Assembly: GCA_020630675.1 (NCBI GenBank)
Contig: JAHDIR010000022.1
Span: forward strand, 1 to 44,366
Length of the DNA: 44,366 nt
Direction of reading: 5' to 3'
Origin: Bdellovibrionales bacterium
GTDB taxonomy: Bacteria; Bdellovibrionota; Bdellovibrionia; Bdellovibrionales; UBA1609
A model generated the notes under the pieces. That model was not told the origin of the DNA and searched no databases. It saw nothing but the letters and a program-made list of their open reading frames with translations. Within the stretch, counting starts at the first letter, position 1. Every line of letters starts with the position of its first letter. This document shows positions 32,884 through 42,089 of this stretch, piece after piece. Both the position numbers and the translations under genes were made by a program.

Positions 32884-35088
32884 TTGTCATCAGTAGGTTT
32901 AAGTTCTGAAGTTTTAAAAGGAATTGACGAGTTTGTTGAGAAACTTGAGGGTCATTATTCCAAAGAAAGCATCCAGCAAATTAAAAAAGCTTATACTTTT
33001 TCTAAAAAGGCTCATGAAGGACAAATTCGCCGCAGTGGGGAGCCTTATATTTCTCACCCCCTTGGAGTGGCTGGCATACTTGCTGAGCTTCAGTTGGACA
33101 GTGCCTCTATCATTACTGGTCTCTTGCATGACACTGTTGAAGACACCACAGTCACTTTGGAAGATGTTGAAAGTGAATTTGGAGAGGTGGTTTCTCATTT
33201 AGTTGATGGCGTTACAAAAATTTCGCAAATTAAATACCGCCACTCTCATGAAAAGCAGGGCGAAAATATTCGAAAAATGATTGTGGCCATGGGTAAAGAT
33301 GTTCGCGTAGTTTTGGTGAAACTTGCCGATCGTCTTCATAATATGAGAACTTTAAAACATATGCCGTTTGAAAAACAAGCGAGAATTGCCGATGAAACAT
33401 TGGCAATTTATGCTCCTTTAGCAAGTCGCTTGGGAATAAGCTCTTTAAAAGTCGAGCTGGAAGACCTAAGCTTTCGTTACTCTCAGCCGGAGTCTTATTA
33501 CGAGCTGGCTCAAAAAGTCAGTAAGAAAAGAAAAGACCGTGAAAAATACATTGAAGAAGTAAAGACCGTGCTAAGTGATGAGATCGGTGCACGTTCAAAT
33601 ATAGAATTTGAAGTGTCTGGACGGTCGAAGCATCTGTATTCTATTTACCGTAAAATGAAAAGCCGAAGTGTCGACTACGATCAAGTTTATGACATATTAG
33701 CTTTTCGAATTTGTGTGAATTCCTTGCAAGAATGTTATGAGGCATTGGGAATTGTGCATTCCAAATTTAAGCCTATACCTGGTCGTTTTAAAGACTTTAT
33801 TGCAATGGCTAAAACCAATAACTACCAAAGTCTACATACAACCGTGATTGGCCCTGGAGCTGAACGCATTGAAATTCAGATAAGAACCTTTGAGATGCAT
33901 GATATTGCTGAGTGGGGAATTGCTGCCCACTGGAAGTACAAGCAAGAGTCTCGAGGAGATGGGCAAGTTGATAAAACTGGGGTGGAAAAGTTTAACTGGT
34001 TACGTGAGCTTGTTTCTTTGCATCAGCAAACTCGTGATGCTGATGAATTTTTAGAGAATGTTAAAACGGACTTAATGGAAAGTGAAATTTATGTTTTCAC
34101 TCCTAAAGGGGACGTTAAGGAGTTTCCTGAAGGGGCAACTCCCATTGATTTTGCTTACTCCATTCATACAGATATTGGAAGCCGAGTTGTTGCTGCACGA
34201 GTGAACGGTAAGATGGTGTCTTTAAAGTATCAAATGAAAAATGGTGACAACATAGATGTTATTACGTCTAAAAATCAAACTCCCTCTAAAGATTGGTTAA
34301 AGTTTTGTGTCACCTCTAAAGCAAAGTCTAAAATTAGAACCTTTGTTAAAACTGAGCAAAGAGATAAAGCCTATAATTTGGGGGTAGAGCTTTTAGAAAA
34401 GTCTTTAAGAAAAGAAGGTTTCTCTGTTAATCGTGTCACCTCTATGCCTGAATTTGAACTTTTTTTGAAAGACCAGGGCTGCAATAGTATTGATGATTTT
34501 TATATTCGAATTGGTTACGGAAAAATCACTCCTCTTCATCTATTAAAAGCAATCATGCCTCAAGAGGTGCAAACGGAAGAAGAGCAAGACCAGGGCTTTA
34601 TACAAAAAGCTCTAAAAAAAGTTGTTAGTAAAAAGAAAAGCAGCTCGCCCATTCTTGTTGATGGGGTGTCTGATATGCTGGTGCGTTTTGGTAAGTGTTG
34701 CACGCCCATTCCAGGCGACCCAATTATTGGTTTTATAACTCGTGGTAGAGGTATAACAGTCCATCGGGCCGATTGTGAAAGAGCTTTTGAGATGGATCAA
34801 GATCGACAGTTAGATGTTGGTTGGAGCCGTGAAGAGGTCGCTCACGGTGGTCATGTGCGCCTTAGAGTGATAAGTCATGATACTCCAGGGTTACTTCGTT
34901 TTGTTTCAGAGACCTTTTCATCTCTGGGTGTGAATATATTAAACGCTGAAATAAAAACCACTCGAGATAAAAAAGCTATTTGTCATTTTGATATTGAAGT
35001 GAGAAATACCTCACATTTATTACAAACAACACAAGCCTTAGCAAGAATTAAGGGAATCATCGGTGTTGAGCGGGTTTCTGGCAGTTAA
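32884..35088 (+). CDS. Bifunctional (p)ppGpp synthetase/hydrolase (Rel/SpoT family)
   Basis: TTG 32884 has AGCAGG seven bases upstream; TTG 32878 is the alternative and adds two residues. The 734-residue protein shows the full long RSH layout. The hydrolase domain keeps its HD motif (GLLHDTVEDT, and LADRLHNMRTL). The synthetase domain has YDILAFRICV, RFKDFIAMAKTNNYQSLHTT and ERIEIQIRT. TGS follows (IYVFTPKGDVKEFPEGATPIDFAYSIHT), then a Cys-His zinc-finger-like region (GKCCTPIPGDPIIGF) and ACT (LRVISHDTPGLLRFVSETF). Both active sites look intact, so it should make and break the alarmone. It has its own promoter and terminator. Confidence 0.95.
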   Translation: MSSVGLSSEVLKGIDEFVEKLEGHYSKESIQQIKKAYTFSKKAHEGQIRRSGEPYISHPLGVAGILAELQLDSASIITGLLHDTVEDTTVTLEDVESEFGEVVSHLVDGVTKISQIKYRHSHEKQGENIRKMIVAMGKDVRVVLVKLADRLHNMRTLKHMPFEKQARIADETLAIYAPLASRLGISSLKVELEDLSFRYSQPESYYELAQKVSKKRKDREKYIEEVKTVLSDEIGARSNIEFEVSGRSKHLYSIYRKMKSRSVDYDQVYDILAFRICVNSLQECYEALGIVHSKFKPIPGRFKDFIAMAKTNNYQSLHTTVIGPGAERIEIQIRTFEMHDIAEWGIAAHWKYKQESRGDGQVDKTGVEKFNWLRELVSLHQQTRDADEFLENVKTDLMESEIYVFTPKGDVKEFPEGATPIDFAYSIHTDIGSRVVAARVNGKMVSLKYQMKNGDNIDVITSKNQTPSKDWLKFCVTSKAKSKIRTFVKTEQRDKAYNLGVELLEKSLRKEGFSVNRVTSMPEFELFLKDQGCNSIDDFYIRIGYGKITPLHLLKAIMPQEVQTEEEQDQGFIQKALKKVVSKKKSSSPILVDGVSDMLVRFGKCCTPIPGDPIIGFITRGRGITVHRADCERAFEMDQDRQLDVGWSREEVAHGGHVRLRVISHDTPGLLRFVSETFSSLGVNILNAEIKTTRDKKAICHFDIEVRNTSHLLQTTQALARIKGIIGVERVSGS

Positions 35089-35111
35089 GAAAGCAAAGAA
35101 ATTTTTCATAA

Positions 35112-35146
35112 AAAAAAGCCTAGCGTTTTTTGTGCTAGGCTTTTTT
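35112..35146. terminator. Bidirectional terminator between rsh and the convergent barrel gene
   Basis: AAAAAAGCCTAGC (35112-35124) pairs perfectly with GCTAGGCTTTTTT (35134-35146). A and T runs on both flanks allow use from either strand. Confidence 0.93.
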
Positions 35147-35167
35147 ATTATCGTTGTTATTTGAAAG

Positions 35168-36070
35168 TTAAAACTTATAAGCTAAGCCCAAACGAGCCGC
35201 AATAAAACTGGCGCTGACAGTGTCAGAGGACGGAAATAGATTAAACTCAACTTGAACGGGAACAACCCATTTTGGAGAAAAGTGATAGTCTAAACCTGTA
35301 GAAGCAATAAAGGTGTTAGCAATTTCAATCGAGTCTTCACTTAGGGCCGAAGATTTTTTAGACATAGGAAAAAGTAAAGATATTCCTCCCCCTACCCAAG
35401 GGCGGAATTTTCCAATGCCAAAGACATATCTTGCATGAAGGTCGACGGTGACATAAGTGATTTCAACGATACAGGGAAGAGTAAAAGTGGTGTCTTGTGT
35501 TCCACAAACTAAATTACTGGGATCATCTTCCATAGCTAAAGATTCCATTCCGATAAGGCCGCGAAACCAGATGCTATCAAAAAGTTTGTAATCAACAAGG
35601 CCCTTGGCACTAAAGCCCGTACCTGAAAGTTTTGAGTCGTTAAGGTTATTGGTGTTTTTATCACCAATATCACTCACAGACATATTGGCCATATTTAGGC
35701 CTAACATACCTCCAACGCTTGCTTTTTTAAGGCTTGATCTTGGATCGTACTCATCGTCATTTCTTTTGCGCTTTCTTCGCTTTGAAATTCTTTTGGTTTT
35801 CTTTTTCTTAAGTCCCCAGCCACTGCGTGCTTTACTTTTTTTACTGATGACTCCAATGGCCTTATTTCCTTTAATTTTACGAACCTTTAGGAGCCCTTTC
35901 TTTTTACCTGTCTCAGAGACAATGTAAAATAAGTCGCCCACTTTCATGTTGGTTCCTTCTGTTTTTACCAGAACCTTTCGTCCTTTGACTTTGTAAACAC
36001 TGGCGGCATGGCTTGTTTGAGAAAAAACAAACCCTATCAAAAGGCAGCAAATTATACTTAAAAACCTCAT
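35168..36070 (-). CDS. Periplasmic-domain plus outer-membrane beta-barrel protein
   Basis: The ATG at 36070 is chosen: GGAG is six bases upstream and the signal peptide then starts cleanly (MRFLSIICCLLIGFVFSQTSHA). An ATG four codons earlier is less likely. The 300-residue protein has a small beta domain (about 23-78, SVYKVKGRKVLVKTEGTNMKVGDLFYIV ... KKGLLKVRKIKGNKAIGVI). Next comes an extremely basic linker (KKKKTKRISKRRKRKR), then a barrel of about 180 residues (GGMLGLNMANMSV onward) ending AARLGLAYKF. Its two-Cys loop (NLVCGTQDTTFTLPCIV) may be disulfide-bonded. The layout parallels the protein at 25775. Confidence 0.75.
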   Translation of the reverse strand: MRFLSIICCLLIGFVFSQTSHAASVYKVKGRKVLVKTEGTNMKVGDLFYIVSETGKKKGLLKVRKIKGNKAIGVISKKSKARSGWGLKKKKTKRISKRRKRKRNDDEYDPRSSLKKASVGGMLGLNMANMSVSDIGDKNTNNLNDSKLSGTGFSAKGLVDYKLFDSIWFRGLIGMESLAMEDDPSNLVCGTQDTTFTLPCIVEITYVTVDLHARYVFGIGKFRPWVGGGISLLFPMSKKSSALSEDSIEIANTFIASTGLDYHFSPKWVVPVQVEFNLFPSSDTVSASFIAARLGLAYKF

Positions 36071-36207
36071 TGTCTTCTCCATGGTGCTAGCAATAAACCT
36101 TTGCTAGATTCTTTTAAGATACTAATATTGTAAGAAAAATTTCAATAAGGAGCAAAGTAATCTCAAAGAAGAAGTAAACTATGGTCTAAAGGCTATGCTT
36201 TAGTGAG

Positions 36208-36621
36208 TTAGTTTTCAAAAGCCTTTGTAGTGGCATTGAGTAGGCTGAGTAAGGCTTCTTGATCAAGGTCTGGACTTTTCATCAAAAATACACAAGAAAA
36301 GTTGAGGTTGTTTTGGCTCGAGTGCTGTAGTTTAGTTGTGACCATAAAAGACGAAGGGTTTTGGTGTATGGTGATTTCGCCATCTTCTATGTCTGCTTTT
36401 AAAATAAACAGATCGTTTTTTTCGGTTGTATAATAACCTTGTGTCAAATATGAGCAACTAGCCGTTTCATAAAACTTATTTGCAGAGATGGTGATTTTAC
36501 CATTTTCAAAGTTGGCGTTGTCATCAATAAACTTATGAGCATCTGACTCATAAACGCTGCAGCCAATGGCCAAAGCGATCACTGCAAATATCGGTACGAA
36601 AAAAAAGACTTTATTGTTCAT
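36208..36621 (-). CDS. Small lipoprotein of unknown function
   Basis: The 137-residue protein has a lipoprotein signal: a hydrophobic stretch and lipobox LAIGC with lipidated Cys21, then SVYESDAHK. With no Asp at +2, it is expected to go to the outer membrane by the E. coli rule. The mature part is beta-rich with two further Cys ([15 protein letters not shown]). The sequence gives no family match. The gene is divergent from ssb. Confidence 0.65.
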   Translation of the reverse strand: MNNKVFFFVPIFAVIALAIGCSVYESDAHKFIDDNANFENGKITISANKFYETASCSYLTQGYYTTEKNDLFILKADIEDGEITIHQNPSSFMVTTKLQHSSQNNLNFSCVFLMKSPDLDQEALLSLLNATTKAFEN

Positions 36622-36790
36622 AAGCTTTATTTTAGGTGTTTACACACAAATAACAACTCTTGGGCTCAGCTCGGTGACAAAGCTAAACCAAAGTTTTGGG
36701 GGCGCTGCATTATTGAATTTTTGTATCCGTTTTTTGTACAACAAGCTCGTTGTTGTTGGCTTGCGAGCCCTTATAAAATTGGCAAGAATG

Positions 36791-36819
36791 TTGATGACAT
36801 TGTCTTTCACAGTTTATAT
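36791..36819 (+). promoter_or_regulatory. Candidate promoter for ssb
   Basis: TTGATG (36791-36796), a 17-base spacer and TTATAT (36814-36819), placing the start near 36826 and the ribosome binding site soon after. I saw no LexA-type palindrome. Confidence 0.4.
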
Positions 36820-36853
36820 GTTCATGTTTAATTCAAAAAGAAAGGGGAAGCAA

Positions 36854-37267
36854 ATGTCCGTAAATAAAGTAATGATAATTGGTCGTTTAGGAAATGATCC
36901 TGAAGTTAAAACACTGTCTTCTGGAAGTGCTGTATGTAATTTTAATGTAGCGACAAGCGAGCGTTGGAACGACAAAGACGGGCAGAAGCAAGAGCGCACA
37001 GAGTGGCACCGTATCGTTACTTGGGGCAAGCAAGCTGAGCTTTGTGGAAAATATTTAGCCAAAGGCCGTCAGGTGTTTTTAGAAGGTAAGTTACAAACTC
37101 GTTCTTGGGAAGATCAGCAAGGCCAAAAACGTTACACCACAGAAATCGTTGCCAACTCGGTTCAATTTTTAGGTTCACAACAGCAAAGTCAAAATGCACC
37201 GGCTCCTGGTCCCAATGATTTTGGCCCAGAACCTTCTTTTGATGCTTCAGAAGACATTCCTTTTTAA
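36854..37267 (+). CDS. ssb: Single-stranded DNA-binding protein
   Basis: ATG 36854 has AAAGGGGAAG upstream; the open frame extends further 5' by chance but without SSB-like sequence. The 137-residue protein has the OB-fold: [72 protein letters not shown] short Gln/Pro linker leads to the acidic tip DASEDIPF, the standard partner-docking tail. It coats ssDNA in replication and repair. It is shorter than E. coli SSB (178) in the linker only. Confidence 0.97.
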   Translation: MSVNKVMIIGRLGNDPEVKTLSSGSAVCNFNVATSERWNDKDGQKQERTEWHRIVTWGKQAELCGKYLAKGRQVFLEGKLQTRSWEDQQGQKRYTTEIVANSVQFLGSQQQSQNAPAPGPNDFGPEPSFDASEDIPF

Positions 37268-37291
37268 GCCAATTTTTTTTAGTTTTTTAAT

Positions 37292-37323
37292 AGCCTCTGC
37301 TTAAAATGAGTGGGGGCTTTTTT
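37292..37323 (+). terminator. Terminator after ssb
   Basis: AGCCTCT (37292-37298) pairs with GGGGGCT (37312-37318), including G-U pairs, and is followed by six T. It lies 29 bases before the 3' end of the convergent gspN. Confidence 0.65.
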
Positions 37324-37351
37324 GTGCTGTGATTAAGGTGGCAACAATGCC

Positions 37352-38338
37352 TTAAAAGGAAGTGGCATTTCCCATTCGGGGAGTCACACCAAATCGTGAG
37401 GCACTGACGCTAAATAAAAAAGTAGACCCTTTGTTTGTGGCTCTTTTGTATTGATCTAAAGCGCTCAAAAAGAAAAATTGAGCCTCTTGTTCTTTGGTGA
37501 TGTTAAGTGAAATTTTAATATTATAGGCTCCAAAAACAGGGGAGACTTTGGCTCCAGTCCTTCTCACCTTAAATGACATTTTACCCTTAATTTTTCCATT
37601 AATAGGGTCAGAGCCATTTCCAAGTAAAACCTCTTCAATTAAAAAGTCAGAGGCCACCAGTTTTCCTCTCATAGTCACTTGAGAAAACTTAAGTTCAGGA
37701 AGTGGTATTGGGCCTAACTGTGTTTCTACAGAACCAGCAGGGATAGTGAAATTTTTAATTTTAATTTGTGTTGTGCCCTTAGGCTGTGAAGAAAAAGAAG
37801 GGTCGACTTCTGCATCGACCTCACCACTGGCTTTTCCTTTGAGTTTTACAGGCAAAGGAAAGAGGTTTTCAATTTCGGCAAGTTCTAACTTGGAAAAGTC
37901 GGCTTCGATAAATTGCTTACGAACTTTTTTGCCTTTGATTGAATCTCCCTCTTTATAAGTCATGTTTACGGAACCTTTAAGAAAGTCTTTGGCCTTAACC
38001 GCCAAGCCTTTTTTAAAAGATAGTAAAGCACCAATAGAAGGAGACACCGATAAGGCCCCAATTTTGAGGTTGGGAACTTGCGCGGTTTCAACTTGAACCT
38101 TTTCTAAGTCAACAGAGGGGGTGGGGACTAAACCAATGCTCATGTCTTCAAAAGATAAAAACACTTGGTTGCGAGTGAGTTTTGAAACTTGAGCCGTTGT
38201 ATAATCTGACAGGTCTGAATACGGAAATAATAGGACTGTAAAGAAAAGAGCCGAAGTAAAAACTAATAAAATTTTTAGTTTGTGATACTTTAGTAAGTTT
38301 CGCAAAGAGTTGGCAATGGCTGTAATAATAGGGGACAT
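37352..38338 (-). CDS. gspN: Type II secretion system protein GspN
   Basis: The 328-residue protein has one N-terminal transmembrane segment (about 22-42) and a large periplasmic domain. The pattern fits the GspN family, with the AsmA-like beta layout: FLSFEDMSIGLVPTPSVDLEKVQVE, the repeat-like ELAEIENLFPLPVKLKGKASGEVDAEV, and GSVETQLGPIPLPELKFSQV, then DPINGKIKGKMSFKVR. GspN is an accessory inner-membrane component of type II secretion found in some lineages. It is last in the gsp operon, three bases after gspM, and convergent with ssb. Confidence 0.85.
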   Translation of the reverse strand: MSPIITAIANSLRNLLKYHKLKILLVFTSALFFTVLLFPYSDLSDYTTAQVSKLTRNQVFLSFEDMSIGLVPTPSVDLEKVQVETAQVPNLKIGALSVSPSIGALLSFKKGLAVKAKDFLKGSVNMTYKEGDSIKGKKVRKQFIEADFSKLELAEIENLFPLPVKLKGKASGEVDAEVDPSFSSQPKGTTQIKIKNFTIPAGSVETQLGPIPLPELKFSQVTMRGKLVASDFLIEEVLLGNGSDPINGKIKGKMSFKVRRTGAKVSPVFGAYNIKISLNITKEQEAQFFFLSALDQYKRATNKGSTFLFSVSASRFGVTPRMGNATSF

Positions 38339-38340
38339 AG

Positions 38341-39042
38341 TTAACGCCTTTTTTTCGTTCGCTTTCTTTTCTTTTTACTTTTTTTACTTGTTTTACTGGT
38401 GCCTCTATCAATAGCTACTTTTTTGTGGGGAAAGGCATATCCCACTAATTTGAAGTCGACATTAAAGTATTGAGATTTTTCTAAGTCTTCCTTGATGTTG
38501 TAGCCAACAAGTTTGATATGATCTTTAAATTTTTTAAAATGAAAGGAGAGGTTCACAATTTGGTTAAGGTTAAGTTGTTTAAAGCTAGCCATGACAAAAG
38601 TAGATTTAATGGGCGGCTTAGTCAGAGCCTTTCCTGTGTCTTTAGCTTCTATTTCTTTGATAGATAAAATTTGTTCAGGAAGTAAGTTAAAAGCGCCCAA
38701 AGAAGAGCGAATATCACTTGTCATCGCAGCCCCGTTAGCACTTGTCGGAAGAGCGTTGTCCCCAGGGGGAATACGGCCATACTTAAAAAGTTCACGAATT
38801 AAGGTTCTGTTGTTATTGTATTTGGTTACATTTTCACTGGAAGAGCTTATGTATGAGTAAGGAATATAAATTAAAATTAAAAGAAAACAAAACCCAAGAG
38901 CCATTTGAAGAACTTTCTGCGTGCTGGAAGGAAGTGTTTGGTATTTTTCTTTAATAGTATTGATGGTTGGGTTTTCATCCAATTGCTCTTTAACTTGTGC
39001 CCATTTTTCCAGGGCTTGCTCTTTGATGTCCTCAAGGCCCAT
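38341..39042 (-). CDS. gspM: Type II secretion system GspM/PilO-like protein
   Basis: The 233-residue protein has a cytoplasmic N-terminus (about 1-45), one transmembrane segment (about 46-64, VLQMALGFCFLLILIYIPYSYI) and a periplasmic ferredoxin-like domain (about 100-210), the GspM/PilO layout. The end is very basic (SKKSKKKRKRTKKRR), unusual for a periplasmic tail. Position between gspL and gspN supports the call more than sequence does. Its ATG overlaps the gspL stop (TAATG). A G6 run precedes it, but this run also encodes gspL residues. Confidence 0.75.
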   Translation of the reverse strand: MGLEDIKEQALEKWAQVKEQLDENPTINTIKEKYQTLPSSTQKVLQMALGFCFLLILIYIPYSYISSSSENVTKYNNNRTLIRELFKYGRIPPGDNALPTSANGAAMTSDIRSSLGAFNLLPEQILSIKEIEAKDTGKALTKPPIKSTFVMASFKQLNLNQIVNLSFHFKKFKDHIKLVGYNIKEDLEKSQYFNVDFKLVGYAFPHKKVAIDRGTSKTSKKSKKKRKRTKKRR

Positions 39043-40748
39043 TAAGCCCCCCCTTCAATGTTGACGCTTAATCGATAGGAAAAAGGAATTCGCCCAGGTG
39101 TTTTTTTGAATGTCACAGATTTGGACTTTACTTTACCATCAGAGGCAAAACTTTTTAGGCTAGCTTCTACTTTTTTTAGTTCCGAACGACTTGCCACCTC
39201 ACCTTGAATATCCATATAACCATTAACAACGGAGTATACTTTTACATCTAGCTTTACATTCTTTTTACTTGGCATTTGGTTGGAGAGTTTTTTAAGAAGG
39301 TCTAACGAAGATCCAATGTTTTTAACCTTGCCAGCCATTTCAATAGCTTTAATTTCCCCTTTTTGATTTTTTATAAACTTTTTAACATTGCGGGCATTTG
39401 CTTTAGAGCCACTTAATCTAGCAATGACTTTGGCTTGTTTTCGCAAAGCTTTTTTTGAGGCGCTGAGCATATCTGAAGTCATTTGCTCACGAACCATTCC
39501 ATAAATAAAAATAATCACAAAGATGGCAGAGGCATATTTAATGGTAGTAGCCCATGTGCCCCAAAACTTTTGCCAGCGTTCACTTTGTTGGGCAAATTCT
39601 TCCTTAAGTAAGTTGCAGGCGGGGTTTACAGGTTTTTTAAAGGCCTCCATAGCTAAGCCAATGGCAGGGCCTCCGTTAACGCCGTATTTAGAGCCAGCCT
39701 CAAGCTCTACATAAGGGCTCATTGAAAATTCTTTTAATCGATTTACGGGACGTTCTAGTTTTTGAGTTAAATACGGGCCTATATTTTTTATTCGACTAAC
39801 ACCGCCAACGATAAGGACTTCCTTTAAGTTGACATGAAACTTTGATTCAGTGGCGATAATAATGAGTTGTAACTGGTGATGAAGTTCGTCGATAGATTTC
39901 TTAAGAGTGTTTGAGTAAACGGTTTGTTCTTTATCGGCATCTTCATTGCTTAAGAGAATAAATGACTTGGTGATCAGTTCTTTATTGGCTTCTGAAGCTT
40001 GAATTTTGTACTTACCAGCTAAGGCCTTGCAAAGTTGTTTTCCACCCCAGTCTAAACTGCGAGTGTCTATAAGACGTTTTCCTTGTAGAAACAAAACAAT
40101 GGTTTGGCTGTGACCAATGTGAAGGACTATATGAGCGTCACTTCTAGGGAGAGACTGTTCGGGCTCTTTGTTAGAAGAGGCTTCAGCGTCATCGTTGTCT
40201 ATTTCTTCGTAAGGGTTAAAGTTTTCTTTGTCATCAATGGGGGCATCTTGCCAGCTAGCAAAAAGATTGGCAAAAGCAAGGCCTTCAACGCTGAGTAACG
40301 ACAGCGGAAGTCGACTGTCTTTGGCAATTTGGATATAATTGGCAATAGCCTCTTTAGGAGCGGCATAGGCCAAAACTTCAGATATACTTTTAAAGTAACG
40401 ATTAATTTTGGCATCAAAAATGGCGTCTTCAGAGGTAAAAGGAACGTCATCTTCCAATTCAAAAGCCACTGATTTTAAAATTTTATGCCTTTCTTTAAAA
40501 GGGAAACTGCAAATTCTCGAGCTTACAAACTTTTGAGGCAAACCTAAGATAAACTGAGTTTTACCGTCATCATACTTTTCGCCAATTTTACGAAGGCCAT
40601 CAATGATTGCAATTTGGTTATCGGCTGTTGGTGAAGAATCGAGAGGAATTTCATGAAAATCATCAAACCAGTACTGTTTGTTTCTTTGATTAACGACAGC
40701 CACTTTAATGCTGAAAGTTCCAATATCAATTCCGACTGATCTACTCAA
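39042..40748 (-). CDS. gspL: Type II secretion system GspL (PilM-like actin fold plus PilN-like domain)
   Basis: A TTG start with GGAAGG upstream. The 568-residue protein begins with an actin-like ATPase fold in PilM/GspL style (VGIDIGTFSIKVAVVNQRNK; LHIGHSQTIVLFLQGKRLIDTR; VLIVGGVSRIKNIGPYL). Inserted at about 178-205 is an acidic, low-complexity loop (DDKENFNPYEEIDNDDAEASSNKEPEQ, in two parts). A transmembrane segment near 408-425 precedes a periplasmic PilN-like domain with a coiled coil. GspL links the ATPase GspE to the inner-membrane platform. The fused PilM-PilN form is typical of GspL. Confidence 0.9.
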   Translation of the reverse strand: MSRSVGIDIGTFSIKVAVVNQRNKQYWFDDFHEIPLDSSPTADNQIAIIDGLRKIGEKYDDGKTQFILGLPQKFVSSRICSFPFKERHKILKSVAFELEDDVPFTSEDAIFDAKINRYFKSISEVLAYAAPKEAIANYIQIAKDSRLPLSLLSVEGLAFANLFASWQDAPIDDKENFNPYEEIDNDDAEASSNKEPEQSLPRSDAHIVLHIGHSQTIVLFLQGKRLIDTRSLDWGGKQLCKALAGKYKIQASEANKELITKSFILLSNEDADKEQTVYSNTLKKSIDELHHQLQLIIIATESKFHVNLKEVLIVGGVSRIKNIGPYLTQKLERPVNRLKEFSMSPYVELEAGSKYGVNGGPAIGLAMEAFKKPVNPACNLLKEEFAQQSERWQKFWGTWATTIKYASAIFVIIFIYGMVREQMTSDMLSASKKALRKQAKVIARLSGSKANARNVKKFIKNQKGEIKAIEMAGKVKNIGSSLDLLKKLSNQMPSKKNVKLDVKVYSVVNGYMDIQGEVASRSELKKVEASLKSFASDGKVKSKSVTFKKTPGRIPFSYRLSVNIEGGA

Positions 40749-40811
40749 TTTTTTATACCTTCCTGGCCAGTAAAACTAAAAGTTCTTAATAGTTTATATT
40801 ACAAAATTGTA

Positions 40812-42089
40812 TCAATTCTCTTCCCAAAACACTATCGTTGGTCGACCGGAAGGAATTTTTTTCTGGACCTCTGTCGAGTTGGCGGTGCTGTTTGTGTTGT
40901 TATTCGTATTGGAGTTGTTGGTATTGTTGTTGTTCGAAGAATCATCATCCGATTGGTTTTCTTCCTCTTCTTCTTTTTCAAGAATACTGACAAATCGTTC
41001 TTTTAGATATTCAAGATCAAATGTTATGGCTGTTATGGTTCGGCTGGCGCCAGCAAAGACTCCTTCGCTATTAATCACAAAGCTATGTTCAAAGCCAAAC
41101 AACAGAGGGATTCCATCTTTATTAAATTCTGAGGTGTCGATGTTTCCCTCGGACTCTAAAAAAGCTAAGAAATCTTCTTCATTTTTAAATGGTCCGCCTT
41201 TTTCTTTGTTTTCGATGCGTTCAATAATACTTCCGGCCACTTCGTTGGTAATTCTTGAATCTAAAGATTTTAGCACATCGCTATCGGCAGTATTGATGTT
41301 GATTCCTTTGACGCCGTAAATAGTCACGCGACTTTTTAGAAGATCAAAAAGTTCGTCGGTCATATTGGCCACCATATGAAGTTCATCAATGGTTTTAAAG
41401 GATTGGTTGGGGGGCATAAAATCTAGGTTGCTAAGTTCGTACTGAGAGCGAAAATCAGGATAAGCCGACTTTTCATCTCCACCATTTGCACTGGTTTTGT
41501 CTTCATCCACCCAGTCTTGAATATTATTAACCAGTTGTTCAAAGTCAAAATTAGCATACTCTTCGTTAAACTTATCATTATTTTCAAGTTCAATATTAAA
41601 TATTTTTAAAATTTGTTGTCGAGTAGCCTTTTGAATCGACTCAGAGGTAGACCCAAGGTCGTTAATATCAATTTTACCAGCCTCATCAGAAATATTTGTT
41701 ATAAACTCTGCATTCATCAGTGATTCTGTTTCTAGTTTGGTAATTATGCTGGCATCAACAGCATTGAGGCCTTCAGGTAAAAATTTGCTCGGGGGCCAAG
41801 CAAAGGGAAAGGCCCAAATGGGGTCGAGCATAGACTCGTTTCCTTTAATTTTATCTCCTAACATAGCGAGAGCTTTTCGGTAAATAAGAATTCGCAGCAA
41901 GGAAAGTTCCACTCCAGATTTAGCGGCATAGTAAGAGCGCAAACGATTCACAGACTGCGCCGAAACATTGTATTCAATTAAAGTGTCATAAGAAATAGAG
42001 GTGGCTAAAAAGCTCATAATGACTACAAAAAACAGAGCCATTAAAATAGCGACACCTTTTTGCGATTTCTTTTTTTGAAAGGAGATCAA
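40812..42089 (-). CDS. gspK: Type II secretion minor pseudopilin GspK
   Basis: A TTG start following AAGGAGG, overlapping the gspJ stop (TTGA). The 425-residue protein has the prepilin leader KKSQKG^VAILMALFFVVIMSFLA, without the Glu at +5, as expected of GspK, the pilus-tip pseudopilin. The SRLRSYYAAKSGVELSLLRI-like region (VNRLRSYYAAKSGVE) and the long helical insert domain (INDLGSTSESIQKATRQQIL ... QDWVDEDKTSA; GININTADSDVL) match GspK. The C-terminal tail is extremely Asn/Ser/Thr-rich (about 385-412). It caps the pseudopilus with GspI and GspJ. Confidence 0.93.
   Translation of the reverse strand: MISFQKKKSQKGVAILMALFFVVIMSFLATSISYDTLIEYNVSAQSVNRLRSYYAAKSGVELSLLRILIYRKALAMLGDKIKGNESMLDPIWAFPFAWPPSKFLPEGLNAVDASIITKLETESLMNAEFITNISDEAGKIDINDLGSTSESIQKATRQQILKIFNIELENNDKFNEEYANFDFEQLVNNIQDWVDEDKTSANGGDEKSAYPDFRSQYELSNLDFMPPNQSFKTIDELHMVANMTDELFDLLKSRVTIYGVKGININTADSDVLKSLDSRITNEVAGSIIERIENKEKGGPFKNEEDFLAFLESEGNIDTSEFNKDGIPLLFGFEHSFVINSEGVFAGASRTITAITFDLEYLKERFVSILEKEEEEENQSDDDSSNNNNTNNSNTNNNTNSTANSTEVQKKIPSGRPTIVFWEEN

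Noticed and set aside
36660-36780. Possible tRNA or structured RNA in the ssb upstream region (GGGCTCAGCTCGG ... GAGCCC)
   Set aside because: No cloverleaf, T-loop or anticodon arm could be formed; only short chance complementarity.
36566-36853. 96-residue N-terminal extension of SSB
   Set aside because: It overlaps the divergent lipoprotein gene and has no SSB-like sequence. ATG 36854 has a good ribosome binding site and gives the standard N-terminus.
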